DNA of 64,000 nucleotides from Cellvibrio fontiphilus_A (GCF_042646205.1 NZ_JBHRTF010000006.1:310001-374000); one strand, 5' to 3'; shown: positions 1 through 8,616, counted from the stretch's first letter. Numbers and translations: made by a program. Notes: generated from the letters alone by a model not told the origin.

Positions 1-112
1 TGAGGTGTAGGTGTTTATGGTGTGATGAATGGTGTGTTTTGAATTGAGTAATCCAGGTGTTAAGGATTAAAAATCAGTTTTTATTAAATCAATTTGATGA
101 GAGAAACATTCC

Positions 113-901
113 ATGAATATGCACAATACCGGTGGGGCAATGAAAGCGATGTCGTTTTTAGGGCGTATTAAAAAACGCACCTGGATTATTATCGGGGTGG
201 TGATTCTCACTCTGGTGGCATTGTTACTCTGGTTGCTGATTTCCATAGCTGCTTGGTTATGGGGCAAAGCGTCCTCGGGTGATATGGGTTCGCTGATTCC
301 AGAAAATGCACTGGCACAACTACAACAGCTTTCACCAGAACTTGCGCAATCGCTGGAGGAGGTCACACAACCTTTAACGGAGCTGGCACAGCCGCTAGAG
401 CAACTCGGGCAACCACTTGAACAGCTTAAACAGCCGCTGCAGGAACTCACCCAGCCTTTGGAAAATGTGGTGCCAGAAGTCAAAGCCCAAGCTCAGGCTC
501 AAGCCTTGGAGTTGGTGGAGCAGGCGCAAAATGTAGTACCTGAGCTAAAAAATCAGGTGGAGCAAATGATGCCTAACATTGACCTAAACAAGGCTTTGCC
601 CGAGCGCGATGTCAGTGGTATTGACCCAGGCCCGGTGGCGCGCTTCCCCGGTTTGGTGCGTACCGCGTTTGCGCGTGATGGCGAATTGTTAACGGTAGAT
701 TACGAAGGCAGAGCGGCATTAACCGACGCGCTTGATCATTACCTGAAGGGATTTGTGGATGCTGGTTTCAGCCACGAAGTTTTACGTGCGGATGGCAATG
801 CCGAGGTGCATAAATTTGTGCAGGGCGATAGCGCAATTCAGTTGTCATTGCTGCAAACGGCAACCAACAGGCTTTACGTGCAGCTTAAACAGACACCCTA
901 A
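113..901 (+). CDS. Membrane-anchored protein with QPL heptad repeats, function unknown
   Basis: I do not recognise a named family. The 262-residue protein has a short basic N-terminus (residues 18-23) and one strong hydrophobic segment (about 24-50), so it is probably anchored in the inner membrane with the remainder in the periplasm. Residues 85-119 contain five consecutive heptads of the form x-Q-P-L-x-x-L, followed by Ala/Gln-rich helical sequence to about 155. A compact C-terminal domain of about 90 residues follows (about 170-262). The start at 113 is preceded by a purine-rich GAGAGAA ribosome site; an in-frame ATG at 140 is an alternative. A strong terminator follows directly, so this is the last gene of its transcript. 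The gene is clearly coding, but its function is unassigned. Confidence 0.75.
   Translation: MNMHNTGGAMKAMSFLGRIKKRTWIIIGVVILTLVALLLWLLISIAAWLWGKASSGDMGSLIPENALAQLQQLSPELAQSLEEVTQPLTELAQPLEQLGQPLEQLKQPLQELTQPLENVVPEVKAQAQAQALELVEQAQNVVPELKNQVEQMMPNIDLNKALPERDVSGIDPGPVARFPGLVRTAFARDGELLTVDYEGRAALTDALDHYLKGFVDAGFSHEVLRADGNAEVHKFVQGDSAIQLSLLQTATNRLYVQLKQTP
365..469 (+). repeat. Five tandem x-Q-P-L-x-x-L heptads
   Basis: Residues 85-91, 92-98, 99-105, 106-112 and 113-119 of the upstream membrane protein each fit x-Q-P-L-x-x-L (variants TQPLTEL, AQPLEQL, GQPLEQL, KQPLQEL, TQPLENV; the last ends in V). A proline at every seventh position argues against a simple coiled coil and favours an extended or kinked rod away from the membrane. 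Confidence 0.85.
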
Positions 902-928
902 AAAATGGCGCCCCAGGGCGCCATTTTT
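901..928. terminator. Bidirectional intrinsic terminator
   Basis: Perfect 12-bp stem (901-912 with 917-928) containing TGGCGCC/GGCGCCA, a 4-base loop, and A/T runs on both sides. It serves the rightward gene ending at 901 and the leftward efp ending at 950. Confidence 0.9.
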
Positions 929-949
929 TATTGCGAAACTAATCCGCGA

Positions 950-1510
950 TTAAGCGCGTGATTTGTATTCGCCGGTGCGGGTGTCGATGATGATCTTCTG
1001 ACCGATTTCAACAAACGCAGCCACTTGCAATTCAGTGCCGTTGTTGAGTTTTGCGGTTTTCATCACTTTGCCAGAGGTGTCGCCACGCACTGCAGGTTCG
1101 GTGTAAGCCACTTCGCGAGTGATTGCGTTAGGTGGAGTTACAGAGATAACTTTACCTTCGTAGAACACGGCATCACACACGTCTTCCATGCCATCTTCCA
1201 TCCAGGGCAACAGGTCGCCCAATTCTTCTGCAGTTACTTCGTATTGGTTGAACTCTGGGTCCATGAATACGTACATTGGGTCAGCGTAGTAAGAGTAGGT
1301 TACTTCTTTGCGATCCAATTGGATGTCTTCGAACTTGTCGTCAGCGCGGTATACGGTTTCAGTATTGATACCGTTCAACAGGTTCTTCAGCTTCATTTTT
1401 ACAACAGCAGAGTTACGGCCAGATTTGTTGTATTCCGCTTTTTGGATAACCCAGGGTGAGCCGTCGATCATTACGACGTTGCCAGCGCGACAGTCTTGTG
1501 CAATTTTCAT
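950..1510 (-). CDS. efp: Elongation factor P, arginine-32 (EarP) type
   Basis: Translation elongation factor P binds between the P and E sites and relieves ribosome stalling at polyproline stretches. The protein has 186 residues, the usual length, with the KOW-like N-terminal domain and two OB-type domains ending in the typical DTRTGEY region. The tip residue of the loop NKSGRNSA is Arg32, not the lysine of the EpmA/EpmB pathway. Arg32 is the site rhamnosylated by EarP in Pseudomonas, Shewanella and Neisseria, and an EarP gene lies just upstream on the same strand. This gives a self-consistent modification pair. The start codon is unambiguous. Confidence 0.98.
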   Translation of the reverse strand: MKIAQDCRAGNVVMIDGSPWVIQKAEYNKSGRNSAVVKMKLKNLLNGINTETVYRADDKFEDIQLDRKEVTYSYYADPMYVFMDPEFNQYEVTAEELGDLLPWMEDGMEDVCDAVFYEGKVISVTPPNAITREVAYTEPAVRGDTSGKVMKTAKLNNGTELQVAAFVEIGQKIIIDTRTGEYKSRA

Positions 1511-1601
1511 GGTAGATCCTGATTTGCAATGGTTAATGTAAGAGCAGGGCGACCCAAGACCACGCAGCGCGTGATGCCAAGGCTCCCCAAAGGTGAAAAT
1601 A

Positions 1602-1638
1602 GGCGCGCTACTATACAGTTGTTTATGGCTTTTCTGTA
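1602..1638 (-). promoter_or_regulatory. Candidate efp promoter with GC-rich discriminator
   Basis: On the minus strand a TATAGT -10 box (1610-1615) is followed by GCGCGCC, the GC-rich discriminator typical of growth-rate or stringently controlled translation genes. The -35 is poor (TACAGA at the right distance, 1633-1638). It would give a leader of about 90 bases and separate efp expression from earP. Confidence 0.4.
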
Positions 1639-1670
1639 GTGCTTTTTGCCCTGCACAAGGCCGTATTGGC

Positions 1671-2813
1671 TCAAGTTTGCTGGCAATAGTTGATAAGTTG
1701 TCGGGCCAAATCAGGCATCTGGCTCAGTTGGTCGCTCCAGCGGCGGGCGTGTTGCTGCCACTGCGGCAGCCATTTTATGAGCTGGTCCCAGCTTGCATCG
1801 CTATAGCCCTGTTCATTCCAATCCCGCCAGAATTGCTGAAGTGCGATATTTAACGTAGGTAACTCCGGCGCGTACTGATTCAGAAATGCATTTAATTTGA
1901 CCAGATGCGCGTCTTCCTCCTGTACATAAATGTGCCACACCATGGGTTTTGCCGCCCAGAGTGAGCGCACTAAAGAATCCTCCCCGCGCACAAAGTTGAT
2001 GTCACAGGCCCAGAGCAGCTGGTCGTATTGCGTTTGGATCAGGAAGGGAATGATCTTGAGGGTGAGCGCGCCACTGCTATAACTATCCCCCGCAGTCAGG
2101 GTTTTACCCAGATAGGTGTTGATACTGCTGAGAATTTTCCCTTCCGGCACAAGGCAGTAAATCGGCTGGGGCGATTGCTGCCACGCCTGCAGCAGGCCAT
2201 TTATCGCCGGGTTTTCGTAGGCGAAGAGTGAAATCAATAAGCTGTCAGCGGCGGGTTCAATACCCAGCTGCGCAAGCCATGTGTGCCGTGCAGTTTCCTG
2301 GAATTCATCGCGCTCGGCCAACAGCGTTTGCTCGCGCAACAGGCCGCCGGTGCGTTGGGTAAAACCGGGAAAGAAAAAAGTCTTGCGCAGCCCGGTGGCG
2401 GGGTGAACCGAGGCCATGCCATGGCACTCCTCCACCCAAGGTTCTGCACTCAAATACTCCAAATTGATCCAGCGCGGTGCTTGTGCCTGGTTTTTGCGCG
2501 CTGCCATGGTGTGCAGGAAACATGCGGGCATGTCGCAGGCAAAGGCTTCAATCACCACCGCTGCGGGTTCAATAGTAGGATCAAACTCCACCGGCCAGTG
2601 GCGCACATCAACGCCTTCCAGCCATTGTTGTGGGCTGACTTGCGCGCTTGGCCAAATACGGGTGAGTGCGCTCAAGTCGTCTACCCACAGACGCACGTTT
2701 TGGTGGTGTTCATTGATTAATTGGCGGGCGAGCCGCCAGCAGACACCTATATCGCCAAAGTTATCAACCACGCGGCAAAAAATGTCCCAGCTATTGGGGG
2801 TAGTAGAAGTCAT
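1671..2813 (-). CDS. earP: EF-P arginine rhamnosyltransferase EarP
   Basis: EarP transfers rhamnose from dTDP-L-rhamnose to Arg32 of EF-P; it is a GT-B fold glycosyltransferase (GT104). The 380-residue protein shows the family hallmark VVDNFGDIGVCWRLARQL at residues 15-32, including Asp17 and Asp21, which correspond to the essential N-terminal aspartates. The nucleotide-sugar loop RGEDSLVRS begins at residue 276. It lies 160 bases upstream of efp in the same orientation, the common arrangement for this pair. The dTDP-rhamnose synthesis genes are not in this window and must be elsewhere. Confidence 0.97.
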   Translation of the reverse strand: MTSTTPNSWDIFCRVVDNFGDIGVCWRLARQLINEHHQNVRLWVDDLSALTRIWPSAQVSPQQWLEGVDVRHWPVEFDPTIEPAAVVIEAFACDMPACFLHTMAARKNQAQAPRWINLEYLSAEPWVEECHGMASVHPATGLRKTFFFPGFTQRTGGLLREQTLLAERDEFQETARHTWLAQLGIEPAADSLLISLFAYENPAINGLLQAWQQSPQPIYCLVPEGKILSSINTYLGKTLTAGDSYSSGALTLKIIPFLIQTQYDQLLWACDINFVRGEDSLVRSLWAAKPMVWHIYVQEEDAHLVKLNAFLNQYAPELPTLNIALQQFWRDWNEQGYSDASWDQLIKWLPQWQQHARRWSDQLSQMPDLARQLINYCQQT

Positions 2814-2932
2814 AGGCAGAATGCAGTTAACCAGTTGGGATTAAAAACAGACGCGAATGATACCAGTGGGCAGCGGCAACGTATTCTGTCGCCATAAGCT
2901 GCACGGCCATATCGCTATGAAAAAACAACATC

Positions 2933-3106
2933 ATGAAAAAACAACATCTGCCGCAAAAAACCTGCGTTTACTGTCAGCGCCCCTTCACCTGGCGTAAAAA
3001 GTGGGAGCGCGATTGGGAGCAGGTTAAGTATTGCTCCAAAGCCTGTGGCGCCGCGGCGCGTAAACATTCACCCAAAACCACTGGGGACAATTCACACCAT
3101 GCCTAA
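2933..3106 (+). CDS. Small Cys-rich DUF2256 protein
   Basis: A 57-residue ORF reading MKKQHLPQKTCVYCQRPFTW and onward. It carries two pairs of cysteines, CVYC (11/14) and CSKAC (34/38), separated by the W-x(6)-W segment (W24, W28) characteristic of DUF2256, probably a small zinc-binding protein. Its last eight bases overlap the start of the photolyase-like gene (ATGCCTAA), implying translational coupling. From family knowledge, DUF2256 genes are often found beside this type of cryptochrome/photolyase. An ATG at 2917 is out of frame and was not used. Function is unknown; a role linked to the neighbouring flavoprotein is inference. Confidence 0.85.
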   Translation: MKKQHLPQKTCVYCQRPFTWRKKWERDWEQVKYCSKACGAAARKHSPKTTGDNSHHA

Positions 3107-4721
3107 TACCCAAGCACGGCAAGCGATTCGCCATTTATGCCTGATTCTCGGCGATCAGCTCAACCGCGATAGCTTATTGTTCGAAGGTTTTGACCCCCAA
3201 AAAGATCGCCTGTGGATGGCCGAAGTCATGGAGGAGAGCACTCACGTGCCCTCCAACAAGCAGCGCAGCGTGCTGTTTTTGGCGGCCATGCGCCACTTTG
3301 CCCAGAGCCTGCGCGACGAAGGTTTGCCGCTGGATTATTTATCCTTGGATACAAGCGACTTATCGCCAAACGAAGGTAAGGCGACAATCAACTCGGCGCA
3401 TCAGAGTTTAACCAGCGCGCTGGCGCACAGCCTGCAACAGTATCAGGTGCAGAGCCTGAAGCTGGTGCTGCCGGGGGATTATCGGGTACTGCAGAGCCTC
3501 AAACACTATTGTGCTGACCGGCAACTGCCGCTGGAGTTGTTGGCAGACAATCACTTTATCGCCAAACCCGGTGAGTTCAGCGCTTGGCAAAAGGGTAAAA
3601 AGCAGTGGCGCATGGAGTACTGGTATCGCCAGTTGCGCAAGCGCACCGGCATTCTTATGCGCGGCGACCAACCCGAAGGCGGTGATTGGAACTACGACAA
3701 AGACAATCGCGGCACCTTCTCCAGCCAAGGGCCGGGGCTGCTGGACGAGGCGTTGCTGTTTGTTGCGGATGAGATTACCCAATCGGCTATAAGCACCGTC
3801 ACTCGCCTGTTGCCTGACAACCCCGGCAACTTGATGAGTTTCGGCTGGCCGGTGAAGCGCCAACAGGCACTGCAGTTGTTGGAGTTTTTTATCGCCAAGC
3901 AACTGCCGCTGTTTGGCGAGTATCAGGATGCCATGTGGACTAATGAACCCTGGCTCTACCACTCGCGGCTATCGGCAGCGCTTAACCTCAAACTGCTGTC
4001 GCCGCTGGAAGTGATTCAGGCCGCCGAGCAAGCCTATGCACAGGGCAAGGCGCCACTGAATGCCGTGGAGGGGTTTATTCGCCAAATTCTGGGCTGGCGC
4101 GAATTTGTGCGCGGTTTGTATTGGAGTTTGATGCCGGATTGGCACAGCATGAATGCGCTGGATGCCCGGCATAACCTGCCGGATTTTTACTGGACGGGGC
4201 AGGTGGATATGCGGTGTTTGGCGCAGAGCATTCAGCAAGTACTGGATCATGGTTACGGTCACCACATTCAGCGGTTGATGGTGACGGGCTTGTTTGCCCA
4301 GCTGTGGCAAACCCAGCCGCATCAGATTCACGCCTGGTATTTGGCCATGTATGTGGATGCCGTGGAGTGGGTAGAACTACCGAATGTTTTAGGGATGAGC
4401 CAATACGCCGATGGTGGCATAATGGCGTCCAAGCCCTACATTGCCACTGGCCGCTACGTTGCCAAAATGAGCAACTACTGCGCTGGCTGCCGCTATAAAC
4501 CCGATGAAGCCGAGACCGACAACGCCTGTCCTTTCACTACGCTTTATTGGGAATTTTTGGCAACGCATCGCGCGCGATTTGCAAATCACCCGCGTTTGGC
4601 CTTGCAGGTTAAACACCTGGATAATCACAACGCGGAAAAACGCGCAGCTATCGCCAAACGCGCGCAGTGGGTTAGGGAACACTATTCAGCCACTAACTAC
4701 CTCGCCAATCACCAGACTTGA
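3099..4721 (+). CDS. Iron-sulfur cryptochrome/(6-4) photolyase (FeS-BCP/CryPro family)
   Basis: A 540-residue flavoprotein of the deoxyribodipyrimidine photolyase-related group (COG3046). These enzymes bind FAD, a lumazine-type antenna and a [4Fe-4S] cluster; characterised members such as Agrobacterium PhrB repair (6-4) photoproducts. The four cluster cysteines are visible as C373, C461, C464 and C477, and the spacing 88-3-13 is the same as I recall for PhrB. The N-terminal Rossmann-like domain (LCLILGDQL near residue 10) and the helical FAD domain (GWREFVRGLYW, WMxP-like regions) are intact. I chose the ATG at 3099 because it overlaps the DUF2256 stop; a longer frame from 3045 would intrude into that gene. 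DNA repair is more likely than pure signalling, but both occur in the family. Confidence 0.93.
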   Translation: MPNTQARQAIRHLCLILGDQLNRDSLLFEGFDPQKDRLWMAEVMEESTHVPSNKQRSVLFLAAMRHFAQSLRDEGLPLDYLSLDTSDLSPNEGKATINSAHQSLTSALAHSLQQYQVQSLKLVLPGDYRVLQSLKHYCADRQLPLELLADNHFIAKPGEFSAWQKGKKQWRMEYWYRQLRKRTGILMRGDQPEGGDWNYDKDNRGTFSSQGPGLLDEALLFVADEITQSAISTVTRLLPDNPGNLMSFGWPVKRQQALQLLEFFIAKQLPLFGEYQDAMWTNEPWLYHSRLSAALNLKLLSPLEVIQAAEQAYAQGKAPLNAVEGFIRQILGWREFVRGLYWSLMPDWHSMNALDARHNLPDFYWTGQVDMRCLAQSIQQVLDHGYGHHIQRLMVTGLFAQLWQTQPHQIHAWYLAMYVDAVEWVELPNVLGMSQYADGGIMASKPYIATGRYVAKMSNYCAGCRYKPDEAETDNACPFTTLYWEFLATHRARFANHPRLALQVKHLDNHNAEKRAAIAKRAQWVREHYSATNYLANHQT

Positions 4722-4733
4722 TCGGAATTTTTT

Positions 4734-5279
4734 ATGGCCTCACTGCAAGATCAACTGTTAAAAGCCGGTTTAATCGACACCAAAAAAGCGAAACAAGCCA
4801 ACAAAGAAAAGCGCAAAGAAAATAATGTGGCGCGCCGCTCCAACGAAGAAAAAGTGGATGAAATAAAACAATCCGCCGAGCAAGCGCGTTTGGAAAAAGC
4901 TGAGCGCGACCGCGAATTAAATCGCCAGCGGGATTTGGAGTTGCAACAAAAAGCCATAGCCGCCCAAATCAAACAACTGATTGAAAATCATCGCCAGAAA
5001 AAAGGCGCCGGTGAAAACGATGTGGAATACAACTTTACCGATGGCAAACTGATTAAAAAAATGCGGGTATCGCCACTGGTGCTAGAGCAAATTGCCCGTG
5101 GCCTGTTAGCGGTTGTGAAACTCGGCGAGGGCTATGAATTAGTGCCGCGCATAGTGGCCGATAAAATCGCCCAGCGCGATGAAAAATACGTAGTGGTTGC
5201 CAATACCAAACAAGACAACAAAGTCGATGAAGATGACCCCTACAAGGATTATGTCATCCCCGATGATTTGATGTGGTAG
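4734..5279 (+). CDS. DUF2058 family nucleoid/polynucleotide-associated protein (YaiL-like)
   Basis: The 181-residue protein starts MASLQDQLLKAGLID, the standard N-terminus of the DUF2058/YaiL family. A strongly charged Lys/Glu/Arg coiled-coil (about 20-105) is followed by a compact C-terminal domain with YNFTDGKLIKKM and VPRIVADKIAQRD. Family members are annotated as putative nucleoprotein or polynucleotide-associated proteins, without a proven biochemical role. It lies 12 bases after the photolyase-like gene, so the two are probably co-transcribed. The family assignment is good; the function is weakly known. Confidence 0.9.
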   Translation: MASLQDQLLKAGLIDTKKAKQANKEKRKENNVARRSNEEKVDEIKQSAEQARLEKAERDRELNRQRDLELQQKAIAAQIKQLIENHRQKKGAGENDVEYNFTDGKLIKKMRVSPLVLEQIARGLLAVVKLGEGYELVPRIVADKIAQRDEKYVVVANTKQDNKVDEDDPYKDYVIPDDLMW

Positions 5280-5283
5280 GGCT

Positions 5284-5529
5284 ATGTGGAACCCCATCCG
5301 CGCGGTGCTGCGCAGTCAATCGCCACGCGGTATAAAAATTATTGCGCTCAGTTTAATGTTGGTGCTTGTTTGTGCCGCACCGATCATGCTTTACAGCTTG
5401 TTTAACCCGGAAACCGGCGGCGCTTTGTGGATGGGCTGGTTGTTTGCCCTGGGAGCTGTGGTTGCGCATATTGGTTTTTTTGTAGGCATTGTCTTGGTGA
5501 TTTGGGATATGTACTTCGCTAAAAAATAA
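5284..5529 (+). CDS. Small two-helix inner-membrane protein
   Basis: An 81-residue protein with a basic N-terminus, then two hydrophobic segments (about 17-38 and 47-75), and a basic C-terminal KK. This suggests a hairpin in the inner membrane with both ends in the cytoplasm. It begins 4 bases after the DUF2058 stop, so it is the last gene of that operon, and a strong terminator follows. I recognise no family. Confidence 0.7.
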   Translation: MWNPIRAVLRSQSPRGIKIIALSLMLVLVCAAPIMLYSLFNPETGGALWMGWLFALGAVVAHIGFFVGIVLVIWDMYFAKK

Positions 5530-5553
5530 AGCTCACAGTGCAAGGTCTAGTAT

Positions 5554-5590
5554 AAAAAATCGGCGGGTTGGTGTGACCCGCCGATTTTTT
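5554..5590. terminator. Bidirectional intrinsic terminator
   Basis: Stem built on CGGCGGGT (5561-5568) and ACCCGCCG (5576-5583), extended by A/T pairs, with a T run to 5592. It ends the rightward operon and, read from the other side, the leftward ABC exporter gene. Confidence 0.9.
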
Positions 5591-5610
5591 TTTAACATCT
5601 AAATAAAAAA

Positions 5611-7440
5611 TTAAAACTCGCCTAAAAAACCGCCCGATTGATGCGCCCACAGCTGCGCATAAACGCCGCCTAAGGCGATGAGTTCAGCGTGGGTTCCCTG
5701 TTCAATAATCTGGCCTTTGTCCAACACAATTAAACGATCCAGCGCCGCAATCGTGGATAAACGGTGGGCAATCGCAATCACCGTCTTGCCTTGCATGAGT
5801 GTGGTTAAATTGGTTTGAATCGCCGCTTCCACTTCTGAATCCAGCGCTGAAGTCGCTTCATCCATAATTAAAATGGGCGCGTTTTTGATTAGCACGCGCG
5901 CAATCGCAATGCGCTGGCGCTGGCCGCCAGAGAGCTTCACGCCGCGCTCGCCCACGTGGGCGTCATAACCGGTGCGCCCCTCGTTGTCGCTCAAGCCCAT
6001 AATAAAATCGTGAGCTTCCGCTTGTTGTGCAGCGCGAATCATATCGGCTTCGGTCGCATCGGGTTTGCCATAGAGCAGGTTGTCGCGAATTGAGCGATGC
6101 AGTAGCGAGGTATCCTGAGTCACCATACCAATTTGCGCGCGCAGGCTCTCTTGTTTGACCTCGGCTATGTTTTGGTTGTCGATCAGAATGCTGCCGGCAT
6201 CCACATCGTAAAAACGCAGCAGTAAATTCACCAGTGTGGATTTGCCCGCGCCAGAGCGGCCCACCAAACCAATTTTTTCACCGGGCTTAATGTGCAAATT
6301 AAAATGTTGTAGCAGGCCTTGGGGTTTGCCGTAATTAAAACAAACCGCCTGAAAATCTATCGCGCTCTGTTGTACCACCAAGGCTTTGGCTTGAGGTTTG
6401 TCCTGAACGTCGCGGGGAATCGCCAGAGTATTTAACCCATCCCGAGCGGTGCCGATATTTTCAAACAGGGCAGAGACTTCCCACATAATCCACTGCGCCA
6501 TACCGTTTAAACGCAGCACCAAACCCACAGCAGCGGCGATAGCACCGGTGGTAATCGCGGCACTAGACCACAACCAGAGTGATGTGGCGGCAATGGAAAA
6601 AATAAGAATAACGCTAATCACCCAAACGCTAGTGCCCAACAAAGTCGCAAGTCGCATTTGCGGGTGTACCGTGGTTAAAAAATATTCCATGCCCTGTTTG
6701 GCATAATCGGCTTCGCGATTGGAATGCGAAAATAATTTAACCGTAGAAATGTTGGTGTAGGTATCTACCAAGCGGCCGGTCATGTCTGAGCGAGCGTGAG
6801 CCTGCGCGGTAGAGATTTTGGAAAGTCGCGGTAAGAAGTAATAGAGCAAACCGCAATAGGCAAAAAACCACACAATCAGCGGCAGGGCAAGGCGCCAATC
6901 CAGCGCAAAAGCCAGCACCAGAATGCTGCTGAAATACACCATAACGTAGAGCAGCACATCCAGTAATTTCATAATGGTTTCGCGCACTGCCAGCGCGGTT
7001 TGCATCACCTTGGTAGCGACGCGACCGGCAAATTCATTTTGATAAAACTGGTAACTCTGCCCCAGCAAGTAGCGATGCGCCTGCCAGCGAATGCGCATGG
7101 GGAAATTGCCGAGCAGGGTTTGGTGCATTAATAGTGAGTGCATCAACACCGACAGCGGCAAACCCACCAGCAGAATAAAACTCATCCAAAGTAATTCACG
7201 GCGCGATTCCGCCCAAAAGCTGGAAGGCGAGTGTTGGTTGAGTGAGTCCACCAAATCGCCCAAAAAACCAAAGAGCGACACCTCCAAAACCGCAATCAGG
7301 CCGGTGAATAGTGCCATGGCGATTAAATAAAACTCAGCGCCACGGCTGTAGTGGCGACAAAAGGCATAGAGGGTTTTGGGTGGGCTGGTGGGTTCTTCAG
7401 GCGGAAAGGGTTTTATCAGGCTTTCAAAAAAACGAAACAT
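5611..7440 (-). CDS. ABC exporter, fused permease and ATPase (MsbA/multidrug type)
   Basis: A 609-residue half-transporter that should work as a homodimer in the inner membrane. About six membrane helices fill residues 35-320. The ATPase domain shows Walker A GRSGAGKS (394-401), a Q-loop at Q442, signature LSGGQ (503-507), Walker B ILIMDE (523-528) and the switch histidine in AIAHRLST. All catalytic elements are present. Type IV exporters of this layout move lipids, peptides or drugs outward; the sequence alone does not fix the substrate. It is transcribed alone, away from neighbours on both sides. The essential MsbA is possible but less likely because no lpxK gene is next to it. Confidence 0.93.
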   Translation of the reverse strand: MFRFFESLIKPFPPEEPTSPPKTLYAFCRHYSRGAEFYLIAMALFTGLIAVLEVSLFGFLGDLVDSLNQHSPSSFWAESRRELLWMSFILLVGLPLSVLMHSLLMHQTLLGNFPMRIRWQAHRYLLGQSYQFYQNEFAGRVATKVMQTALAVRETIMKLLDVLLYVMVYFSSILVLAFALDWRLALPLIVWFFAYCGLLYYFLPRLSKISTAQAHARSDMTGRLVDTYTNISTVKLFSHSNREADYAKQGMEYFLTTVHPQMRLATLLGTSVWVISVILIFSIAATSLWLWSSAAITTGAIAAAVGLVLRLNGMAQWIMWEVSALFENIGTARDGLNTLAIPRDVQDKPQAKALVVQQSAIDFQAVCFNYGKPQGLLQHFNLHIKPGEKIGLVGRSGAGKSTLVNLLLRFYDVDAGSILIDNQNIAEVKQESLRAQIGMVTQDTSLLHRSIRDNLLYGKPDATEADMIRAAQQAEAHDFIMGLSDNEGRTGYDAHVGERGVKLSGGQRQRIAIARVLIKNAPILIMDEATSALDSEVEAAIQTNLTTLMQGKTVIAIAHRLSTIAALDRLIVLDKGQIIEQGTHAELIALGGVYAQLWAHQSGGFLGEF

Positions 7441-7660
7441 AATACAATCGCCGGTAATAAATGAATGAAACGGGTTTTCGCCGGAAAGTGCTGGCTAAAA
7501 ACTGTGCGGCTATTGTAGCAGCTCACTCCGGGGACTTCGTGTAACCAAGTGTTAAGTTGCGGTGCTACACTGTCGCCCGATACCTTTGCGAGGGGCAAAA
7601 TAAACAGCACCAAGGCTGGTAATGCTCCGGTTATTAATGATTAGTAATAAGTAGGTGATT

Positions 7661-8050
7661 ATGAGAAATGCATTGACGGTATTCGGCGCAGGTTGTTTGG
7701 GTGGGTTAGTTATGTGTGTGGTGATGTGGTTGTTCAGTTATTACGGAATCACACAGTCGTTAAATGTGCGTCTGTCTGGCTCGGTATCACCCCATTGGAT
7801 GTATCCGCGTATTGTGTGGGGCGGTTTATGGGGCTTGTTATTTTTGCTACCCATTTATGCAAGTAGTACTTTTGCACGCAGTTTTGTTATCGCGCTGATT
7901 CCAACCTTGATCCAACTCTTTGTGTTTTATCCGTTTTACGAGGGCAAGGGGGTTGCAGGCTTGTCGTTGGGTTTACTGACACCATTCCTGGTGTTCTTTT
8001 TCTTTTGGGTGTGGTCTTTAACCACCGCCGTCAGTTTGCGTGTCTCTTAA
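7661..8050 (+). CDS. Hypothetical four-helix membrane protein
   Basis: A 129-residue, highly hydrophobic protein with about four predicted membrane segments (near 5-27, 47-64, 69-87 and 99-122). I chose the ATG at 7661, preceded by the purine-rich AGTAGGTG; a GTG two codons earlier is in frame. No family was recognised. It precedes a secreted-protein gene by 18 bases, so both are probably one transcript. Confidence 0.7.
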   Translation: MRNALTVFGAGCLGGLVMCVVMWLFSYYGITQSLNVRLSGSVSPHWMYPRIVWGGLWGLLFLLPIYASSTFARSFVIALIPTLIQLFVFYPFYEGKGVAGLSLGLLTPFLVFFFFWVWSLTTAVSLRVS

Positions 8051-8068
8051 ATAGATTGGTTATAAAAA

Positions 8069-8593
8069 ATGAACGCTTTTTTTGTTGTATGTAAATTATT
8101 TTTTTTCGGCCTTCTTGCGGTTAGCGCAAATGCGCAGTTGCTGCCAGACAACAATAATTTGAATGTGCAGTCAGTCAATCGTTGGATGCAAAGTAATCGT
8201 GACATGGCACCACTGGTACAAGCAGTGGATGCCTATCATCTCACCCCTGAGTCATTTAAAACGTTTGAGGCATTATCGCCGCTGCAGCAAGATGAGCAAA
8301 TTGAGCGCGTACTGCGCGAGGCAAACTTAATGGAGCAGGCGACTAAAGTAGCGCGTCAACATGGCTGGAAGTCGATAGGCGAATATATGCGTTTAAGTAC
8401 GAAGCTGGGTAATGCTATAGCTGCTTATTTTTTATTGGGTGACCTAGGCAAGGTAACTGAAGAGCAGGCTAAAGAATTAAAAGAAAAAGCCGACCCCGCA
8501 GTGCTAGCCGTTCCTCAAGCCGACATAGATTTTATTCGCCGCAATGAAAAAACCTTGCAACAATACATTCAGGCATATAGTGCTGGCCGTTAA
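8069..8593 (+). CDS. Periplasmic protein of unknown function
   Basis: A 174-residue protein with a clear Sec signal peptide: hydrophobic residues 4-19, then ANA before Gln23. The mature part is mostly helical and charged. It contains a pattern seen in small periplasmic proteins of this group (LTPESFKTFEALSP near 50-65, then a long helix ending at IQAYSAGR). No named domain is assigned. It is probably co-transcribed with the membrane protein before it and is followed by an intrinsic terminator. Confidence 0.72.
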   Translation: MNAFFVVCKLFFFGLLAVSANAQLLPDNNNLNVQSVNRWMQSNRDMAPLVQAVDAYHLTPESFKTFEALSPLQQDEQIERVLREANLMEQATKVARQHGWKSIGEYMRLSTKLGNAIAAYFLLGDLGKVTEEQAKELKEKADPAVLAVPQADIDFIRRNEKTLQQYIQAYSAGR

Positions 8594-8616
8594 TTTTTTT
8601 GGCTCATTCCTAAAAC

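Noticed and set aside
1025..1459. Long frame antisense to efp
   Set aside because: It is the reverse-strand shadow of a clearly recognised gene.
2028..2844. Several frames antisense or out of frame to earP
   Set aside because: All overlap a full-length EarP with intact motifs.
3045..3098. Longer photolyase start at 3045
   Set aside because: It would overlap most of the DUF2256 gene's end, and the family start fits the ATG at 3099.
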